Source: a virus
Virus record (IMG/VR): IMGVR_UViG_3300047560_001944
Span: 1 to 25,412 of that record
DNA length: 25,412 nt
Strand: one strand, 5' to 3'
Shown here: one piece after another, positions 1 to 9,300 of the stretch
How the letters are laid out: each line of letters begins with the position of its first letter
How positions within the stretch are numbered: the first letter of the stretch is position 1
Translations under genes and position numbers: made by a program
Notes under the pieces: generated by a model
Seen by the model: only the letters and a program-made list of their open reading frames with translations
Told to the model about the DNA's origin: nothing
The model's database searches: none

Positions 1-66
1 GACTTTATCGACCCCTCGAAAGAGGAGATTGCGCACGAAAGAGCGCTTGCAAAGGCTGAATCATGA
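1..66 (+). CDS. 3' end of a gene cut by the window edge
   Basis: The frame is open from base 1 and stops at TGA 64-66. The last 21 residues are visible and are charged and helical, ending in ALAKAES. The stop overlaps the ATG of the spanin gene (ATGA at 63-66), the coupling used throughout this genome, so this is very probably a real gene end. The product cannot be identified. Being upstream of Rz it could be a holin or a structural protein, but nothing visible decides this. Confidence 0.6.
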   Translation, partial: DFIDPSKEEIAHERALAKAES

Positions 67-560
67 GGTTCCTGAACCCTTGGGTTATCTTGGGCATTTT
101 GATCGCTCTGGGATCGTTTTATGGCTACGGGCACCACAAGGGATGGACCGCCCGGGATGCCGAGATGCAGGTCGAGATTGCCAAAAAGAACGCCGAGGCT
201 CGGCAAAAAGAGCAGGAACTGAACACAAAGCTCAACCAGACATCCACCCAGTTGCAGGAGGCAAACAATGTCGTCACTCAAAAACAGTCTGCTCTTGACC
301 GTGCTATTCGTGCTGGCAGGGTGCGGCTCCCGTCCCCAGGTTGTGTACCAACCCCCGCAAGTACCCCCGCTCCCACCGGAGATAGCAACCAAGCGCGAAG
401 TGAACCTGACCGAGCGGTTGACCAACCTTCTGATGCCGAAAGAGCAACCCTCCTCGCCATCGCAGAAATAGTCGCCCAAGGGGACAGGAATACCGCTCAA
501 CTGAACGCATGCATCGATGCCTACACAAAGGTGATGGAGACCCTGAATGCCACGCGCTGA
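63..560 (+). CDS. Rz: Rz-like inner-membrane spanin (i-spanin)
   Basis: 165 residues. An N-terminal signal anchor (about residues 6-22, hydrophobic WVILGILIALGSFYGYG) is followed by a charged, Gln/Lys/Glu-rich coiled-coil stretch (about 35-75), then a Pro/Thr-rich linker and a helical C-terminus. This is the i-spanin topology: the protein sits in the inner membrane, reaches across the periplasm and, with Rz1, disrupts the outer membrane at the last lysis step. Identification rests on topology plus the embedded lipoprotein gene and the adjacent endolysin, since Rz proteins diverge strongly in sequence. The start overlaps the preceding stop (ATGA), and the 3' end overlaps the endolysin by 14 bp. 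Confidence 0.82.
   Translation: MRFLNPWVILGILIALGSFYGYGHHKGWTARDAEMQVEIAKKNAEARQKEQELNTKLNQTSTQLQEANNVVTQKQSALDRAIRAGRVRLPSPGCVPTPASTPAPTGDSNQARSEPDRAVDQPSDAERATLLAIAEIVAQGDRNTAQLNACIDAYTKVMETLNATR
268..471 (+). CDS. Rz1: Rz1-like outer-membrane lipoprotein spanin, nested in Rz
   Basis: 67 residues in the +1 frame entirely inside Rz. It has a short basic N-terminus, a hydrophobic core (LLLTVLFVL) and a lipobox LAGC at residues 16-19, so the mature lipoprotein would start at Cys19. The mature part is Pro-rich (PPQVPPLPPE), the hallmark of Rz1 o-spanins. The start is preceded by GCAGGAGGC, a good ribosome site, at about 255-263. The nested arrangement matches lambda Rz/Rz1. The product would be sorted to the outer membrane and bind the Rz C-terminus. 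Confidence 0.85.
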   Translation: MSSLKNSLLLTVLFVLAGCGSRPQVVYQPPQVPPLPPEIATKREVNLTERLTNLLMPKEQPSSPSQK

Positions 561-1146
561 CCAACTTCAAAAACTGCACATTGGGCAGGAATGGCTGGAG
601 CCTTTGAACCAGACGTTCGAGAAATTCAACATTGCCAGCGTCCGACAGCAAGCGGCATTCATTGGTCAATGTAGCCATGAATGTGGAAACTTCCGCATCC
701 TCGAGGAAAACCTCAACTACCGCGCCGCCACCCTGATGAAGTTGTGGCCAAAGCGCTTTCCAACCCAAGAAATTGCCAATGCTTACGCCGGAAACCCCAA
801 AAAGATCGCCAATATGGTTTATGCCAGCCGCATGGGCAATCGTGACGAAGCCTCTGGTGATGGGTATCGTTTTCGCGGCCGCGGTTGCATTCAACTTACC
901 GGGCATTCAGGTTATTACCATGCTGGGCAAGGTCTGGGAGTCGATTTTGTATCTCAGCCCGATCTGGTCGCAACTCCTCAGTATGCCGCGCTGACCGCTG
1001 GCTGGTTTTGGTCAACCCACAACTGCAATGCCCTGTCGGAGGCTCAGGACTGGATTGCTTTAACAAAGAAGATCAATGGCGGCACAATTGGCTTGCAAGG
1101 CCGAATCAAACACATCAACGAGGCTTATGAGGCGCTCAAGTCCTGA
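547..1146 (+). CDS. Endolysin, glycoside hydrolase family 19 (chitinase-like lysozyme)
   Basis: 199 residues, close to the usual size of single-domain phage GH19 endolysins. It should cleave the glycan strands of peptidoglycan. Visible family motifs are HEC at 44-46 with the likely catalytic Glu45, EENLNY at 53-58, and the G-D-G-Y-R-F-R-G-R-G-C-I-Q-L-T-G block at 104-119. Acidic residues just before this block (Asp100, Glu101) include the expected second catalytic position. There is no signal peptide or SAR-type N-terminus, so export would need a holin, and none is identified inside the window. It overlaps Rz by 14 bp. The lysis genes lie before the tail genes rather than at the end of the late block. 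Confidence 0.9.
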   Translation: MPRADQLQKLHIGQEWLEPLNQTFEKFNIASVRQQAAFIGQCSHECGNFRILEENLNYRAATLMKLWPKRFPTQEIANAYAGNPKKIANMVYASRMGNRDEASGDGYRFRGRGCIQLTGHSGYYHAGQGLGVDFVSQPDLVATPQYAALTAGWFWSTHNCNALSEAQDWIALTKKINGGTIGLQGRIKHINEAYEALKS

Positions 1147-1181
1147 GCCACGCCTTGTCTAACATAGGAAGGAAGCCTACA

Positions 1182-1214
1182 ATGCGACATACAAAATGGG
1201 GGTACTGGCTATGA
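1182..1214 (+). other. Possible 10-codon leader ORF before the adaptor gene
   Basis: The only well-placed ribosome site in this gap (GGAAGG, 1167-1172) fits the ATG at 1182, which opens a 10-codon frame MRHTKWGYWL. Its TGA (1212-1214) overlaps the ATG at 1211 of the adaptor frame as ATGA. It may be a coupling leader peptide, or a chance result of the adaptor start having weak initiation signals. No conservation evidence is available. Confidence 0.3.
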
Positions 1215-1846
1215 CAGCGGCAGTGGTCATGACTTACGATTCGCTGGTTGAGAATATCCAGAGCTATTTGGAGCGTTCTGACGCAGCAACCATTAACAAG
1301 ATCCCCTTGTTCATCATGCTGGCTGAGCAGATCATCGCCAGCCAGATCAAGTTTTTGGGCAACCTGACTGTCAACACCTCGACCATGGTCACCGGTGAAA
1401 ACGTCATCAACAAGCCCGCTCGGTGGCACAAAACAGTCTCCATGAACATCACTGTTGCCGGTAAGCGCCAGCCTGTGTTGCTCCGAAAGCCTGAGTACCT
1501 GCGCGAATACTGGCCCAATCCCGCCTTGGAGGATGTGCCCAAGTTCTACGCAGACTACGACTACACCCACTGGCTGATCGCCCCCACCCCTGACGCTGAC
1601 TACAACTTCGAGGTGCTGTACTACGAGCGCCTCCAGCCCTTGGATTCCAGCAACCAGACCAACTGGTTCACCCAGTACGCCCCCCAGGCTTTGCTGTATG
1701 GCTCCCTCTTGCAAGCCATGCCGTTCCTCAAGAACGATGACCGAGTCCAGTTGTGGCAGACGCTTTATGGTCAAGCCATGGAAATCTTGAAGGCTGAAGA
1801 CCAATTGCGGGTGGCAGACCGTCAGGCTGTTGCTGTGGATAGTTAA
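1211..1846 (+). CDS. Head-to-tail adaptor/connector protein
   Basis: About 211 residues. It has a helical N-terminal part (TYDSLVENIQSYLER, then an IPLFIMLAEQ helix) and a mixed middle with WxxAPxPDxxYxFEVLYYERL, followed by a C-terminal helix (YGQAMEILKAEDQ). This pattern matches the phage adaptor proteins of SU10/P22-like podoviruses that sit between portal and nozzle. That assignment is from recalled family features rather than a search. Start choice is uncertain: ATG 1196, 1211 and 1229 are in frame. 1211 is chosen because it overlaps the stop of the leader ORF as ATGA, while 1229 gives the most family-like N-terminus (MTYDS). The homing endonuclease follows after 11 bp. Confidence 0.7.
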   Translation: MTAAVVMTYDSLVENIQSYLERSDAATINKIPLFIMLAEQIIASQIKFLGNLTVNTSTMVTGENVINKPARWHKTVSMNITVAGKRQPVLLRKPEYLREYWPNPALEDVPKFYADYDYTHWLIAPTPDADYNFEVLYYERLQPLDSSNQTNWFTQYAPQALLYGSLLQAMPFLKNDDRVQLWQTLYGQAMEILKAEDQLRVADRQAVAVDS

Positions 1847-1857
1847 AGGAATACCAG

Positions 1858-2592
1858 ATGACTATTTGGGCTGTCTACATCATTACAAACAAAGCAAATG
1901 GCAAACAGTATGTTGGCATTGCTAAAAATTTGAAGCGTCGTTGGCATCAACATATTTCTGCCAATGGAAGTGCTCCTGCCTTGCATGCGGCTATAAAAAT
2001 GTATGGTGCAGATGGTTTTGTTTTCAGTCATATTTGTAATGCTTTTGACTTTGAAGCCGCTTGCGATATTGAGAGAATGTTTATTCAACAACACAATACC
2101 AAGTCGCCAAATGGTTACAACTTGACCGATGGTGGTGAAGGGGTTGTTGGACGACCGATGACAGATGAAGACAAAGATGTTCGCAGAAAAGCAAGCAACG
2201 CATTTATCAACTCTTTGTCTCCAGAAGAACGCTCTAAAAAGTATGGCGTAAAAGGCCGAAAGCTCACTTCAGAACAGATTGAAAAAATCAAAGTTTCAAA
2301 CAAGGGGAAAAACCTTGGGAAAAAGCATTCCGAAGAAACTTTACAGAAAATGTCTGCCGCTCATAAGGCTCGTCCTCGTAAACCCATGAGCGAAGATACT
2401 AAAGAAAAGATCAGACAGTCTTTGCTTGGTCGTAAGATGCCAGAGTCAGAAAAACAAAAACATGCAAGTTTTTTGGGTTGTAAACATACCGAAGAAACTA
2501 AAGCAAAAATTCGTGCTTCAAACATAGCCACCAAAGCCTTAAACAAGGCAAAACGCCTTGCAAAAGAAAGGGTCGAAAATGACCAGCTATAA
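1858..2592 (+). CDS. GIY-YIG homing endonuclease with NUMOD3 repeats
   Basis: 244 residues. The N-terminal GIY-YIG nuclease domain carries VYI at 6-8 and YVG at 18-20, the expected basic segment KRRW (about 26-29) and a Glu in the DIERMF helix near 70. The second half has about four NUMOD3-type DNA-binding units of the form GRKLTSEQIEKIK / GKKHSEETLQKM / RKPMSEDTKEKIR / GCKHTEETKAKIR. Such free-standing enzymes cut phage DNA lacking the gene and spread by repair. Base use is distinctly A/T-richer than in the flanking genes, consistent with recent arrival. The ribosome site AAAGGAA precedes the start. Its last 14 bp overlap the next gene, so the fibre gene's ribosome site lies inside it. Confidence 0.93.
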   Translation: MTIWAVYIITNKANGKQYVGIAKNLKRRWHQHISANGSAPALHAAIKMYGADGFVFSHICNAFDFEAACDIERMFIQQHNTKSPNGYNLTDGGEGVVGRPMTDEDKDVRRKASNAFINSLSPEERSKKYGVKGRKLTSEQIEKIKVSNKGKNLGKKHSEETLQKMSAAHKARPRKPMSEDTKEKIRQSLLGRKMPESEKQKHASFLGCKHTEETKAKIRASNIATKALNKAKRLAKERVENDQL

Positions 2593-3811
2593 CAGTCCGT
2601 TCGACGGTCAGGTGATCCAGCCGACCGATGTCTCCTATCGTGCCATCACGCTGAGCGCAAACACGACGCTGTCTTGGCCTATCAACGGCAACGCCACCGA
2701 CAACTATGCCGCCCGGATCATGGATGTCACGGCGACCGCGGGAAGCCTCGAGCTGGCTATGCCGCCGGCAAACCAAACTTCGGTGGGTACGGACGCCCTG
2801 ATCCGAAACGTTGGCGCCACCAGCTTTGAGGTGACCGATTTTGACGGCAACAGCATCGCTGTCATCGCCGCCGGCAAAGCCGAATACATCTACATCACTG
2901 ACAACCCCGACACCGCTGGAACATGGGGGATCATTGCGTTTGGCACCGGTTCCTCGAGCGCTGATGCCGTCTCTTTGGCTGGGTTTGGTTTGCTTGCCAG
3001 CAGCGGCAAGTTGAATCAATCTCACCCAATTTCTGGTTTGTCTGATGGAATCACATTTTCGACTGTTGACCTTGCGCAGGGCAAGGTTTGGAACGGTGGC
3101 GCCGGTGAGGTTTTCTTGCCCCCTGCGACCTCTTTGGGTACAAGCTGGTTTACTCTGCTGAAGAACAATGGAACCGGCACTTTGACGGTGACTTGCAATG
3201 GCATTGAAACGCTTGATGGTTCTGTCAGTAAGAACTTTGCTCCTAATGAGTCGGCATTTATCCTTTGCACCGGGTCTTCATACATCACGGTTGGATATGG
3301 CGTCAGCAACTTGTTCAACTTTACCGCTTTGGTCAAACCCATTTCAAGCGGTACATACAACCTGACAGCAAATGAAATTTCCAACACCATTCAAGAGTTT
3401 GTTGGAACTTTGACGGGAAATGTCACAGTAGTTTATCCGCCTGTGGTGAACTTGTATGTTGTCAGTAACCAGACAATTGCCTCGGGTTATTCTTTAACAT
3501 TGACCACCGGTAGCGGTGCTGTTGCTGTTGTTCCTTCGGGTAACCAAGCAACGGTTTTCTGCGATGGAACCAATTTCTACAATGCCAACACCGTGCAAGC
3601 TGGCGCCTCGTCGCTTTCTTTGGTTGATGGAACAGTCAGCACTCCTCCGTTGAACTTTGCCTTAGAGACGAACACAGGTATCTATCGAATTGGTGCTGGT
3701 CAAATGGGTATTACGGTGCTGGGTAACCAAATTGTTGCTTTCACAGCAAATGGTATCAACGTTACTGGAACCGGGAACTTCTCAAATGGAGTGCCTGGAG
3801 GTAGTTTCTAA
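2579..3811 (+). CDS. Beta-rich virion protein, probable tail fibre or decoration protein
   Basis: 410 residues, rich in Gly, Ser, Thr, Asn and Val with few charges, typical of fibre and virion surface proteins. The N-terminal ~130 residues form a compact unit ending with IYITDNPDTAGTWGIIAFG. The middle has short beta-type repeats (GTGTLTV, ESAFILCTGSSY, then TLTGNVTVVYPP), and the C-terminus reads GIYRIGAGQMGITVLGN. A similar closing motif (GIYR-G...) is common in phage fibre proteins that depend on a chaperone or sit at a particle apex, but I cannot name a family. ATG 2579 is preferred over the upstream in-frame 2558 because GAAAGG lies just before it. Its TAA overlaps the next ATG (TAATG). 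Confidence 0.6.
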   Translation: MTSYNSPFDGQVIQPTDVSYRAITLSANTTLSWPINGNATDNYAARIMDVTATAGSLELAMPPANQTSVGTDALIRNVGATSFEVTDFDGNSIAVIAAGKAEYIYITDNPDTAGTWGIIAFGTGSSSADAVSLAGFGLLASSGKLNQSHPISGLSDGITFSTVDLAQGKVWNGGAGEVFLPPATSLGTSWFTLLKNNGTGTLTVTCNGIETLDGSVSKNFAPNESAFILCTGSSYITVGYGVSNLFNFTALVKPISSGTYNLTANEISNTIQEFVGTLTGNVTVVYPPVVNLYVVSNQTIASGYSLTLTTGSGAVAVVPSGNQATVFCDGTNFYNANTVQAGASSLSLVDGTVSTPPLNFALETNTGIYRIGAGQMGITVLGNQIVAFTANGINVTGTGNFSNGVPGGSF

Positions 3812-6078
3812 TGACAGAAAAAGTTTATGCCCTTGATACCAAGCCTGGAGTCCAGCGCGACGGCACGGACTTTGACAAAAACTTTTACAACAGCGGTCGC
3901 TGGGTTCGTTTCCAGCGTGGGCGCCCCAGAAAAGTAGGCGGGTATCGAGAAATTTCAGGCACTTTGGCAGGTCCAAGCCGCGGGATCTATGTCAACCCCC
4001 AGAACGCCTTCACAAATGTCTTCAGCGGCTATTCTGATGGCTTGCAAGTGCTCCCGATCGATAACAATGGGGTTGGTTCTGGTGTTACAGACTTTACTCT
4101 GTCTAATTTTGACCCGAGCGACTTAAATCTTTGGCAGTTTGACACCTTTAGTGATGTCACAGGTTCCAACAATAACCTGCTCATAGCTCATCCTGGGCAA
4201 AATTTGGCTCAAATTGACAACTCAGAAAATACGCCAGTGCTTGGTGGACCTCTTACCGGTACAACGTTGTCTCAAATTGGGTCATTTCAGGACTCAAATG
4301 CGTTTTTGAACAGTACAACCTCGGTCACAATCTCCCAAGCAGATTACAAAATTGGGGCTGGTCAAACAGTCACCGGTACTGGTATCCCTGCAAACACGAC
4401 TGTTGTTTCTGTGGTGTCTGAGGCGCCAAACCTGAGTGGAACTTCTGTCACAGGAATCGCTGGACAGATGGCTTGCACAGCCACCTCGGGTTTGTTTGTC
4501 GGTCAATCGGTGACTATTTCAGGCACTTTGACTGGCACGGCTACCGGTTTGGTGAGCGGCGTGACGTACTACATCATCGCCACCAATTACTCGACCACTT
4601 TCACCCTTTCAGCCACGGCTGGAGGCTCTGCCATTACAACGACTGCTGGAACCACCACCGGGCTTGTGTTTACGCTGGGTCTGTACACCAAGGTGGTTTT
4701 GAACAACGCTGCCACAACAACTGGCAACTCCACCTTGACTTTCAACAACAACATTTCTGTGTCTGGCGGCATTGTTTCGCTCCACCCATATCTGTTTGTT
4801 TATGGAAATAACGGGCTGATCAAGAACTGTTCTTCAGGAAACCTGGAAGACTGGGTCTCCACGGACGCCAATGAGGTCAACATTGCCACCGGCAAGATTG
4901 TCCAAGGGCTACCCGTTCGAGGTGGTTCAAACGCGCCTTCTGGTTTGTTTTGGAGCCTGGATAGCCTGATTCGCGTGTCCTACAACCCCACCACCATCAA
5001 CGTGGGCACAACGGCTGTTACTCAGTATTGGCGGTATGACATCATCTCCAGCCAATCATCCATTCTGTCAAGCCAGTGCGTCATTGAGTATGACGGCATC
5101 TACTACTGGATTGGTGTTGACCGATTCCTCTTGTACAACGGCGTTGTCAAAGAAATCGAAAACGACATGAACCAGAACTACTTCTTTGACAACCTGAACT
5201 ATGCTCAGCGTCAAAAAATATGGGCGACCAAGGTTCCCAGGTATGGCGAGATTTGGTGGTTCTACCCCCGCGGTGATGCCACGGAATGCACAGATGCCAT
5301 CATCTTCAACGTGCGTGAGCAGTGCTGGTATGACGCAGGGGAGGCTCTTGGCGCTCGTCGATCTGCGGGATATTTCTCTCAGGTCTTTCACTACCCAATC
5401 AATGCTTCTTGGGAAAAGAACCTTGATGGCGCAATTCAAACATCATCAATCACCGATGCAGGGTCTTCCTACACCAATGGTACTTATAGCTACATCAGCT
5501 TGAGTGGTGGAACCGGAACTGGAGCAACAGCAACAATCACAGTTTCTGGTGGTATTGTGACGGATGCCGTCATTGAGAACAAAGGGCAAAATTATGTGAT
5601 TGGCGACGCTTTGAGCGCCAGCATCCCTGGGGGAGCCAACTTTGAATTGACTGTTGACAGTATTGAGTCATACATCAGCCTATACCAACATGAATTTGGT
5701 ACTGATGCAATCAAGAGTGGATTGGCAACAGCTATTGAATCATATTTTGAGACCAATGACTTGGGGTGGGTGTCTGGTGGTCCTTCTCAACCTTCTATGG
5801 AAGGCATGAATCGATGGATCCATTTGGAGAGGGTTGAGCCTGATTTTATTCAATCCGGAGAGATGGAGTTGTATGTCACCGGACCGCCCTATGCTGATGA
5901 GTCAAGCAAAAAATCTGGACCTTATGTGTTCCAGTCAAATACCGGAAAGATTGACTTGCGTGAGCAACGTCGTGAGATGCGTTTGATTTTCCGAAGCAAC
6001 GTTCAAGGTGGAGATTACCAACTTGGTAAGGTTCTTCTGAATGCCAACATTGGTGACAAGCGAGGCTATTCGACATGA
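3811..6078 (+). CDS. Tail nozzle / stabilisation-type protein with inserted beta modules
   Basis: 755 residues. The N-terminus contains FQRGRPRKVGGY (about 35-46), the motif seen at the start of podovirus tail-nozzle/packaged-DNA stabilisation proteins, followed by propeller-like segments rich in aromatic residues (YWRYDI, YYWIGVDRFLLYNG, EIWWFYPRG). The C-terminus ends in beta strands with paired basic residues (REQRREMRLIF). Two segments look like inserts: about 169-315, a GQTVTGTGIPANTTV module with a second FVGQSVTISG / YYIIATN module inside it (about 217-290), and about 545-617, a GTGTGATATITVSGG module. In a podovirus this ring closes the tail and holds packaged DNA. The family assignment is an inference from motif and gene position. 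Confidence 0.65.
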   Translation: MTEKVYALDTKPGVQRDGTDFDKNFYNSGRWVRFQRGRPRKVGGYREISGTLAGPSRGIYVNPQNAFTNVFSGYSDGLQVLPIDNNGVGSGVTDFTLSNFDPSDLNLWQFDTFSDVTGSNNNLLIAHPGQNLAQIDNSENTPVLGGPLTGTTLSQIGSFQDSNAFLNSTTSVTISQADYKIGAGQTVTGTGIPANTTVVSVVSEAPNLSGTSVTGIAGQMACTATSGLFVGQSVTISGTLTGTATGLVSGVTYYIIATNYSTTFTLSATAGGSAITTTAGTTTGLVFTLGLYTKVVLNNAATTTGNSTLTFNNNISVSGGIVSLHPYLFVYGNNGLIKNCSSGNLEDWVSTDANEVNIATGKIVQGLPVRGGSNAPSGLFWSLDSLIRVSYNPTTINVGTTAVTQYWRYDIISSQSSILSSQCVIEYDGIYYWIGVDRFLLYNGVVKEIENDMNQNYFFDNLNYAQRQKIWATKVPRYGEIWWFYPRGDATECTDAIIFNVREQCWYDAGEALGARRSAGYFSQVFHYPINASWEKNLDGAIQTSSITDAGSSYTNGTYSYISLSGGTGTGATATITVSGGIVTDAVIENKGQNYVIGDALSASIPGGANFELTVDSIESYISLYQHEFGTDAIKSGLATAIESYFETNDLGWVSGGPSQPSMEGMNRWIHLERVEPDFIQSGEMELYVTGPPYADESSKKSGPYVFQSNTGKIDLREQRREMRLIFRSNVQGGDYQLGKVLLNANIGDKRGYST

Positions 6079-6326
6079 GTAATGTTGCGCTTGTCTATGA
6101 TCCTCGGTATCATGATTTCCAGTCATGGGCGTGTCTCATGGTGGAGCTTTATGGCGCGCAAAACTTGATTATTCCGGACAACTCAACCGATTGGGTTGAG
6201 TGGGCTGAGGGTTTGAAAGCGATTGATGTATTCACAAATGAAGGCATCCCTGGTCCGCGTGGATTTGCCGATTGGCAATTGTGGGCGCAAGAGCTTGTGA
6301 ATGCTGTGAACCCGGGAAGTAATTGA
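6075..6326 (+). CDS. Small protein of unknown function in the tail block
   Basis: 83 residues, not recognised. It is acidic and Trp-rich (six Trp), with two related segments, FQSWACLMVELYG and FADWQLWAQELVNAV, suggesting an internal repeat of an F-x-x-W-A/Q-x-x-x-V-x-x-L helix. Its ATG overlaps the nozzle stop (ATGA) and it ends just before the 1387-residue protein, so it is surely co-expressed with virion genes. It could be a minor virion component or assembly factor. Confidence 0.75.
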   Translation: MSNVALVYDPRYHDFQSWACLMVELYGAQNLIIPDNSTDWVEWAEGLKAIDVFTNEGIPGPRGFADWQLWAQELVNAVNPGSN

Positions 6327-6327
6327 C

Positions 6328-9300
6328 ATGACAACCCCACTAGAGCAAGCACAATCTGACGTCCACAATGCGATGCAGATTTATCTGGGCAAAGCAAACT
6401 TTGACCCGGCATACGATGCCAACAAAGATGGCAAGATAAACTATGAGGACGTGACCGCCTTGAACAGGCAGTACGTTCAAATGTTGGATGATCGGGTTGC
6501 TGAAACAAACTCCATCTTGAAGGCTGGAGAGGGCAACAGGAACTTCTTCCAAGTCACCCGACGGGACGTAGATCTAAATCCTGAACTATCAGCTCAACAG
6601 CTTGCAAACAACACAGTAGTCAATTACTGGAGCCAGCAGTCTGAGCCTTACTCCCGTGTGATGTCGGCTATAAATAACGGCACGGCAAAATTTTCTCAAA
6701 TGCAAGTTGGCGAAAATGAAGGCGGTAGTCCTATTACAGAGCTTGTATTGACTACTGACCCAAAGAATCCTGATTGGCGCAACTCGCTCACGCTAAAACC
6801 TACGGGGACGCCAAATGTCTATCAGTTTTCTGTTTACAACCAAGTCGCTGCTGGCAATATCTCTGGCGTGTTGGTCGGAAATCCTGAGACTGGGTTTGTT
6901 GCTCCAATATTGAATGCCTCGACGCAATTTGCCTATACGCCGGGAAGCCCTGGCGGTGTGATCCGCAACATCGTCAGCGGCATCACAAGTGGTGTCAGCA
7001 GTCTTGGTCCTTTGGGTGCCGTTGCCTTAGCGTATGCCACAAGCGGTTTGAGTGCAGAGCTTGGCGCCGCTATGGGTCTTGAAGGCGCTGCCGCAACGCT
7101 TGTGGGCAATACGCTCTTGCAGACAACCCTGAATGGTGGTGATGTTGGCAAGGCTCTGACCAACTCTTTGATCTCATACGCTGGCGCCAGTGCTGGCGGT
7201 CTTGCTGGTCAGTTTGCCAAGGGTGGTGAACTGGGTGAGTTTTTGCAACAGAACCCTCAGTATGCCGCTACGATTGCCAACACGGCGACCAGAGCCGCTT
7301 TGACCGGTCAGAGTCTGGAAGATGCGGTGAAAGCCGCCACCATCTCTGTTGGGACTGATGCCGCTCTGAGTAAGATTGATGCGTTCAATGGTCTTGATAA
7401 GCAGACCCAGAACGTGATCCGCAACGCTGTTGCCGCAGAGCTTCAGGGCAAGGATGTCAACCTTCCTGGCTTGCTGACAAACGCCGCCATCAATGGTGTG
7501 ACGTCATACGCCCTGAACCAGAACGAAGACTTCAAGAAACTTGATCCGACTCTCAAGAGCCTTTTGGTGACTGAGCTTTCTGCTGGTTTGCAGGGCAGAC
7601 CTCTGGATCAAGCCGCCATCAACTGGGCGATGAATCAAGGAACTCAGGCTATCAACAAAGCCGTGATGTTCCCGAATGCAAGCGCATATGCTCAGTACAG
7701 CGGTGACATCAATGCATACACAGCCGCTGAAAACAACAGCATGGCGATTGATGCTGGTTTTCCTGACTACAAGACATACCAAGAGTACGGCGGCGACAGG
7801 GATTTGTTCACTGCCACGCAAGCTGGATTTCCTGATGTCAAAACCTTCCAGCAGTATGAGGGTGACACGCAGAGATACCAGTTGGACAAGAGGAACGAAA
7901 AGGCTGTCACTCTTGGTTTTCCTGATGATGAAACCCTGCAACGTTATAACGGCGACGTAAATCTTTACAAGAAAGACCTTGTTGCTGAGCAGAACCATCA
8001 GACCATTCTGGACACATTCCGTTCTGTGTTGGGTCGTGATCCCACGCCAGAGGAATATCAAAGATTTGCTGGTGAGAATGCAATCAACATCAAGCAAAAC
8101 TTGGTTCCATCTGACTTGTCAGAACAAGGCAAGCAGAACTACCTTGATCTGATCAAACAAGGCACTGATGCCACCAATGCGTATTCTTTGGCGAAGGCGT
8201 TTGACACAAACTACTCTCGTTGGTCTGAGGCGGATCAATATGCCAAGTTAACGCCTGAGAACACAGCGTTGCTTGATGTTCTTCAGCCTGGATCTGAAGG
8301 CTTTATGACCAAGTTCAATGACATCATTGAGAAAGAAATTTCTCTTGGTGACAAAGGGAACATGATTCCTTTGGGCAATGGCATGTACCTGAACAACGAA
8401 GTTCTTTGGAAAAAAGATGCCAATGGCGATTGGAATGGAGAGGTTCTTTCCCAAGATCAAGTTAAAGAATACAGTGATTGGGCGGACCAATACAAAAAAA
8501 CACTTGCCACCACTGATACTGGAACCAAGACCACAGATAGCGTGACTGGTGGAACTGGACAAGACACTGTCTCCGGAGGATCATCAACAGTAACAACTCC
8601 GGCTGGTGATATTTCTTCTGCTGAAGGATCAAGGCTCAAAGAAATTGGCGCTTTGCTTGGCTTGGGGACTAATGTTCCTGACGCCATCAAGAGCGCATTG
8701 TTTGGCAGTGGATCTATTGGCGCCGCCGATGGCGGGTTTTCTTTGATTACTGTTGACGCTCCTTTACGAGAGCAGGTTTTGACTTTTATTGTCAACGATC
8801 TGAACAACCCAAACTCCCCTCTCACGCCAGAAGAAAAAGAAACGTTCAAGACGATTGCCGAAAACATTCAGACGTCTCTTGACCAAACAAAAGCAGCCGA
8901 GACTACTGACACCACGAAGACGACTGTTGACGTCACCAAGACACCGGCAGACGTCACAAAAGTAACGCCAAGTACATCAAGCACCACCTCAAGCACTTCA
9001 AGCACATCAACTGCCACAAGTGATGGCGGTAGCAGTGTTGTCGGTGGAGGCGGAGGAGAGGGCGGTGGTGAAGGCGGTGGTGGTGGAACAGATGGTCAGT
9101 CTGGAGTAAGCACAGTCATTGGGGCAACCAATGGCACTGGAACCACTTCTGCGACAGGCTCTACCGGCTCTACCGGCTCTACGGGGTTTTCTGGGGTTAC
9201 CACCATCACTGGCGAGTCTGGTCGCTCAGGCTATTCAGGGCTTTCTGGAACCTCGGGTTTGTCTGGCTACTCGGGCTTGTCTGGCTACTCGGGTTTGTCT

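Noticed and set aside
304-906. 200-codon minus-strand frame over the lysis genes
   Set aside because: Antisense to Rz, Rz1 and the endolysin, all well supported.
7504-8097. 197-codon minus-strand frame in the large virion gene
   Set aside because: Antisense to the repeat region of the real gene; no ribosome site or family resemblance.
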